Shown here: one piece after another, positions 51,500-54,911 of the stretch
Layout: the number at the start of each line of letters is the position of its first letter
Numbering within the stretch: position 1 is the first letter of the stretch
NCBI RefSeq assembly: GCF_900101295.1
Contig: NZ_FOIL01000018.1
Location: forward strand, 1-54,911
Length of the DNA: 54,911 nt
From: [Clostridium] aminophilum
Lineage (GTDB): Bacteria; Bacillota; Clostridia; Lachnospirales; Lachnospiraceae
Direction of reading: 5' to 3'
Notes under the pieces: model-generated
Told to the model about the DNA's origin: nothing
The model's input: the letters and a program-made list of their open reading frames with translations, nothing else
The model's database searches: none
Position numbers and translations under genes: made by a program

Positions 51500-52363
51500 A
51501 TGAGAAATATAACAATCGGAACGGTTCAGATGTCGATGACCGCTTCTCCGGAGGAAAACATTGAAAAAGCGGATCAGCTGACCAGAAAGGCAGCTTCTTC
51601 CGGCGCGCAGGTCATCCTGCTGCCGGAACTCTTTGAGCGCCCGTATTTCTGCCAGGAAAGACGATACGAATATTATGCGTTTGCGTCTCCTGTTCAGGAT
51701 AATGCCGCTGTGAGGCATTTTCAAAAAGTATGCAAAGACCTCCATGTGGCGATGCCGATCAGTTTCTACGAAAAGGACGGAACGGTGCTCTACAACAGCA
51801 TTGCAATGATCGGGACCGATGGTGAAATTATGGGTGTCTACCGGAAAACGCATATTCCGGATGACCATTTCTATCAGGAGAAGTTCTATTTTACGCCGGG
51901 CGACACCGGTTACAGAGTCTGGAAGACAGAGTTCGGCACCATCGGTGTCGGAATCTGCTGGGATCAGTGGTTCCCGGAGCCGGCAAGGAAGATGGCGCTC
52001 CTTGGCGCAGAAGTGCTGCTGTATCCGACGGCAATCGGTTCGGAGCCGGTTCTCGAAACGGACAGCATGCCGCACTGGAGAAGATGTATGCAGGGACATT
52101 CCGGCAGCAATCTGATGCCGGTGGCGGCAGCAAACCGCATCGGACTGGAGCATGTAACTCCGTGTCCGGAGAACAATATGCAGGATTCTTCTCTCCAATT
52201 CTACGGTTCATCCTTTATTACGGATCAGACCGGTGCGATCGTTCGGGACGGCAGCCGGGATAAGGAAGAAGTTTTGACCGCCTCCTATGATCTGGATGAG
52301 TTGGAAGACTTTCGTATGTCCTGGGGGGTGTTTCGTGACCGTCGGCCGGAATATGACGGATAA
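51500..52363 (+). CDS. aguB: N-carbamoylputrescine amidase
   Basis: Nitrilase-superfamily enzyme that converts N-carbamoylputrescine to putrescine. 287 residues. The Glu-Lys-Cys triad is in LLPELFERPYFCQ, YRKTHIPDD and GVGICWDQWFPE. NIQDSSLQFYGSSFI-like text near the end (NNMQDSSLQFYGSSF) fits the family. ATG 51500 is chosen from the family N-terminus RNITIGTVQMSM; the open frame upstream in the 149-base gap looks non-coding. Confidence 0.94.
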   Translation: MRNITIGTVQMSMTASPEENIEKADQLTRKAASSGAQVILLPELFERPYFCQERRYEYYAFASPVQDNAAVRHFQKVCKDLHVAMPISFYEKDGTVLYNSIAMIGTDGEIMGVYRKTHIPDDHFYQEKFYFTPGDTGYRVWKTEFGTIGVGICWDQWFPEPARKMALLGAEVLLYPTAIGSEPVLETDSMPHWRRCMQGHSGSNLMPVAAANRIGLEHVTPCPENNMQDSSLQFYGSSFITDQTGAIVRDGSRDKEEVLTASYDLDELEDFRMSWGVFRDRRPEYDG

Positions 52364-52399
52364 TACGGAGCAAGACGCGAAAATCAAGAGGCAGAGAGG

Positions 52400-53023
52400 A
52401 TGTTTTTTTCGGTGAATAGGAAATGCATGTTTGCTGTGTTTGCGGCAGGATGTATTTGTGCTGTCGGTTGCGGGACCGCAGCCAGGCAGACCCCAGCGGA
52501 AACGGCAGGAAAAGAAGAGGATCAAATGCTCGATTATGATAAGGTTCGAAAAAAATATGACATTCTTGTCCGTGAGCTGATTGAAAAACAAATTACGATC
52601 ACAACAATGGAAAGCTGTACTTCCGGGCAGATTGCGTCTCTGCTTACGGACACGGAAGGGGCCTCCGCGATTATGAAGGGTGCATTTGTCACATACAGCA
52701 ATGAGGCGAAAATCCGTCAGGGTGTTCCAGCGGAGGTCATTGACCGATATGGTGTCTATTCAAAGGAGACCGCGTCGGAAATGGCCAGGGTATGCCGCGA
52801 CTTCTATGGAACCGATATCGGGATCGGCGTGACGGGAAGCTTCGGGAACACGGATCCGAACAACCCGGACAGTGTTCCGGGGAAAGTGTATTTTGCGATT
52901 GCAACAGGAGAGCAGACGGAAGGCTATGATTGCAAGGTTCCGCCGCAGCCGACAAGACTGGCGTATAAGCTGTATATGGCGGATATCATTGCGGATGAAC
53001 TGATACGAAAGATAAAAAAATGA
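52400..53023 (+). CDS. pncC: CinA C-terminal (PncC-like) protein, possible lipoprotein
   Basis: The core (from about residue 43) is the CinA-C/PncC domain that deamidates nicotinamide mononucleotide: ITTMESCTSGQIASLLTDTEGAS, GAFVTYSNEAKIRQGV, TASEMARVCRDFYGTDIGIGVTG, PGKVYFAIATG. PncC is normally ~160 residues and cytosolic. Here an in-frame start at 52400 adds MFFSVNRKCMFAVFAAGC and ICAVGCGTAARQ, which reads like a lipoprotein signal (basic residues, hydrophobic core, AVGC lipobox, then a low-complexity linker). An internal ATG at 52526 with AGAAGAGG upstream would give the ordinary 165-residue enzyme. Both could be made. The stop overlaps the next gene as ATGA. Confidence 0.75.
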   Translation: MFFSVNRKCMFAVFAAGCICAVGCGTAARQTPAETAGKEEDQMLDYDKVRKKYDILVRELIEKQITITTMESCTSGQIASLLTDTEGASAIMKGAFVTYSNEAKIRQGVPAEVIDRYGVYSKETASEMARVCRDFYGTDIGIGVTGSFGNTDPNNPDSVPGKVYFAIATGEQTEGYDCKVPPQPTRLAYKLYMADIIADELIRKIKK

Positions 53024-54135
53024 ATTCTGCGTCGACTCAAAAGATAAAATATGTGGATCCGTCTGCTTTTTCTTCGGAAAAAGAAGAGGGATCCTTTGAT
53101 TATTGCACACGCTGTTTTGCCTCGCTTTTGCTTCAGAAGGGATTCGATCCCAGCATGAATTACTGGGTTTGCAAAGGCTGTGGTCAGATGCTGATCAATC
53201 CTGACATTGAAACGGAATCGGACATTGTCTGGTGTTGTGATCAATGCGGTGAACCCATGAATGATCAGCCTGGTTTTGATGAAACGCTCGGCCAGTGGAA
53301 ATGTATATTCTGTGGATATGAAAACAAACTCGATCAGAGAGAAATATACGTTACGGAAGAAGAATTCCTGGCAGAAAAAAACAATCCGTACAAGGGAATG
53401 ACGGATGATGAGGTATTGATGCTGTCGGTTTATACCGATGAGGAACCTCTTGCCGGAAGAGACGACATTTCTCTTGTATATAACAGGGAGCAGGGTATCA
53501 TCTATGTTAAGAAGTTCCTTCGGATTTATGATAAAAGCGTGTATCAGTACCTGAAAGAGCATCCGGTAGCACATATGCCGCGGATTGTGGAACTATATGA
53601 AGGAGATAATGGATTAATCGTTATTGAGGAGTATATTCATGGGATTACTCTGGAAGAACTTCTGAAGGACAAGCTGATATCTCCAAAACACGCGATAGAT
53701 ATTGTAAAGAGAATTTGCGAGATTTTGGATTCACTGCATCATCTGCCGACCCCGATTGTACATCGTGATGTCAAACCGTCGAACATTATTCTTTCATTTG
53801 ATGCGGAGGTTTATCTGCTGGATATGAATGCGGCAAAATGGTATAAACCGGATCAGTCAGAGGATACGCGTTATCTTGGAACCGAGAACTACGCTGCACC
53901 GGAACAGGTCGGATACGGATTGTCCGGTTCCTGTGAGAAATCGGATATCTATGCTGTAGGTATGTTGTTAAATGTGATGCTTACGGGTACATTTCCAAAA
54001 GAGAAGAAGGCATCCGGAAAAATATGGGATGTTATTGAGCGGTGTATCCGATTGGATGCAGACCAGCGGTTTACAGCAAGAGAAGTAATTGAGGCACTAG
54101 AGGCATTGGATGTAACGGAAGTAATCGAGGAATAG
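53020..54135 (+). CDS. Zinc-ribbon protein kinase with altered DFG motif
   Basis: 371 residues. The N-terminal ~105 residues hold two zinc ribbons: CTRC...CKGC and CDQC...CIFC (residues about 29-32, 51-54, 78-81, 98-101). The kinase domain follows (about 145-365): HRDVKPSNI (H248-N255) is the catalytic loop and NYAAPEQVG the activation-segment end. The Mg-binding DFG is DMN at 268-270, keeping the Asp. The glycine-rich loop is hard to see (VYNREQG), and YVKKF may supply the ATP lysine. It is probably active but atypical. No membrane segment or extracellular sensor is present, unlike PknB. It overlaps pncC by ATGA and precedes the helix-turn-helix gene by two bases. Confidence 0.8.
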   Translation: MNSASTQKIKYVDPSAFSSEKEEGSFDYCTRCFASLLLQKGFDPSMNYWVCKGCGQMLINPDIETESDIVWCCDQCGEPMNDQPGFDETLGQWKCIFCGYENKLDQREIYVTEEEFLAEKNNPYKGMTDDEVLMLSVYTDEEPLAGRDDISLVYNREQGIIYVKKFLRIYDKSVYQYLKEHPVAHMPRIVELYEGDNGLIVIEEYIHGITLEELLKDKLISPKHAIDIVKRICEILDSLHHLPTPIVHRDVKPSNIILSFDAEVYLLDMNAAKWYKPDQSEDTRYLGTENYAAPEQVGYGLSGSCEKSDIYAVGMLLNVMLTGTFPKEKKASGKIWDVIERCIRLDADQRFTAREVIEALEALDVTEVIEE

Positions 54136-54137
54136 AC

Positions 54138-54596
54138 TTGAAGAAAGACAAATCCACGGATGAATTAAACCGAATGTTGGAAAAGATGAGACCGGAGCAG
54201 TTAAACGACTATCTGATAATTCATCGAAGAGATCTGATTGATGAGAAGAAAGCCTTTTATTATTATATGAAATATGTTTTCGATGAGAGAAAGATTTCCT
54301 TGAAAGACATATACATTGCGTCCGGTGTTTCGGAATCCTATGGCGGACAGATTCTGAGAATGGAAAAACATACCGAAAACCGGGATCTGATTCTGCGTTT
54401 CTGTCTTGCCGGCAAATTTGACTTGAAGGAGACGAACCGGGCATTGAAATTATACGGCTTTCGGGAATTGTATTCGAAAGATGTGCGGGATGCCTGTCTC
54501 ATTGTCGCAATCAGCAACCGCATTTTTGATTTTGCGGCGATTGATGAGGTACTGACGGAGCGTAACCAAAAAAAGATTTCCTGTGATATGGAATAA
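54138..54596 (+). CDS. Small helix-turn-helix-like protein, kinase partner
   Basis: 152 residues beginning at TTG 54138, with GAGG seven bases upstream. The middle (KISLKDIYIASGVSESYGGQILRMEKHTENRDLILRF) has the spacing of an XRE/lambda-type helix-turn-helix; the rest is helical (ETNRALKLYGFRELYSKDVRDACLIVAI). It follows the kinase by two bases, so it may be the kinase's target or regulator. I do not recognise a named family. Confidence 0.6.
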   Translation: MKKDKSTDELNRMLEKMRPEQLNDYLIIHRRDLIDEKKAFYYYMKYVFDERKISLKDIYIASGVSESYGGQILRMEKHTENRDLILRFCLAGKFDLKETNRALKLYGFRELYSKDVRDACLIVAISNRIFDFAAIDEVLTERNQKKISCDME

Positions 54597-54654
54597 TATT
54601 TTTAAGAGATTCTCACCGATTCGGTCAATGTCATTAAGTTAAGGTGACAAAATC

Positions 54655-54697
54655 AAAGATCTCAGTATTAGAAATAATACTGGGGTCTTTTTTTTAT
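54655..54697 (+). terminator. Terminator after the kinase operon
   Basis: AAAGATCTCAGTATTA pairs with TAATACTGGGGTCTTT (G-T wobbles and one mismatch), followed by a T run. Confidence 0.88.
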
Positions 54698-54728
54698 ATA
54701 AACACTTGACACAAAAATCAAAATGTGC

Positions 54729-54772
54729 GGCCGCTTTCGCTATTGAATGATAATGATGTAGCGAAAGCGGCC
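54729..54772. repeat. 14-bp perfect inverted repeat in an insertion-sequence leader
   Basis: GGCCGCTTTCGCTA (54729-54742) is the exact reverse complement of TAGCGAAAGCGGCC (54759-54772), with a 16-base loop. It lies between a TTGACA-like sequence near 54706 and the transposase start. It may be part of the element's end or a hairpin that limits translation from outside transcripts. Confidence 0.7.
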
Positions 54773-54811
54773 CTTGTAATTAAGGGAATCTTGATTGCAA
54801 GGAGGTCGCAT

Positions 54812-54911
54812 ATGAAACCTAAACATCTTAAAAAACTTCTATTATCTGAGATAAAAGCTGTTTCTGAAAAATTAAATGAGTATTGTGTTTCGTCTGGCAA
54901 AGATTTCACTA
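54812..54911 (+). CDS. Transposase, N-terminal fragment (IS4-like), cut by window end
   Basis: AAGGAGG is followed by ATG 54812 and MKPKHLKKLLLSEIKAVSEK, with ...GKDFT at the edge. This resembles the start of IS4-family transposases of clostridia (which continue FTRxRKL). Only 33 residues are visible, so the family is tentative. The local DNA is AT-rich, unlike the neighbouring core genes. Confidence 0.55.
   Translation, partial: MKPKHLKKLLLSEIKAVSEKLNEYCVSSGKDFT

Noticed and set aside
1-54911. tRNA, rRNA or tmRNA genes
   Set aside because: None noticed on either strand; no CCA-ended cloverleaf or rRNA signature was recognised by eye.

Overview
The window looks like the chromosome of a low-to-mid GC Firmicute of the class Clostridia, most likely a Lachnospiraceae-type gut bacterium. 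This is inferred from gene order and family type, not from any search. The signs are: the ylxM-ffh-rpsP-khpA-rimM-trmD-rplS-rbgA-rnhB-yraN order; ribosomal protein L27 made with a cleavable N-terminal extension next to its protease Prp; the paired TIGR03960/TIGR03936 genes before an RNase G gene; a lexA gene divergent from a yneA-like SOS division inhibitor with GAAC-N4-GTTC operators; and frequent TTG starts with strong Shine-Dalgarno sequences.

Layout. 1-356 is the 3' end of a group II intron, including the end of its reverse transcriptase/maturase gene. 389-3021 is a methionine ABC transporter operon (metN, metI, metQ) whose leader the intron interrupts. 3022-3553 is a repeat-rich gap. 3554-14082 is a cell-surface glycan cassette: a DUF6270-like protein, a CDP-glucose-forming cytidylyltransferase, an NAD-dependent sugar epimerase, a NeuB-type synthase broken by one amber codon, a KdsC-type phosphatase, a ThDP-dependent enzyme, an FkbM methyltransferase, a family 2 glycosyltransferase and a radical SAM protein. 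From about 9900 to 17060 the DNA is visibly more AT-rich than its surroundings, which suggests acquisition. 14284-19429 is a probable defence island: a PHP-phosphoesterase/SMC-like ATPase fusion, a decayed IS3-type transposase, and a RloA/RloB ATPase-Toprim pair.

19506-39861 is core genome: protein targeting, ribosomal proteins, rRNA and tRNA modification, ribosome-assembly GTPases, RNase HII, CoA and NAD synthesis, Holliday-junction resolvase, RNase G and ribosome silencing. Two short tandem duplications lie across the stop codons of trmD and of a short-chain dehydrogenase gene. purF and lexA follow on the minus strand. A promoter studded with LexA operators drives the yneA-like gene, followed by an ABC-F ATPase.

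44704-45159 contains a promoter-to-terminator unit with no recognisable gene, then two dispersed repeats. 45160-52363 is a polyamine operon: arginine to agmatine (SpeA), to N-carbamoylputrescine (AguA), to putrescine (AguB), then spermidine by a SpeE-type synthase and/or by the carboxyspermidine route (dehydrogenase plus NspC). The window closes with a CinA-C/PncC protein bearing a lipoprotein-like N-terminus, a zinc-ribbon protein kinase with a non-canonical DFG motif, a small helix-turn-helix protein, and the left end of an insertion sequence.

I saw no tRNA, rRNA or CRISPR array. Several intergenic sequences recur inside the window: a 35-nt palindrome, a ~70-nt element, and a two-hairpin element upstream of yhbY and speE. 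These, together with the defence island and the 44.7-45.0 kb untranslated unit, are the most promising places for something undescribed.
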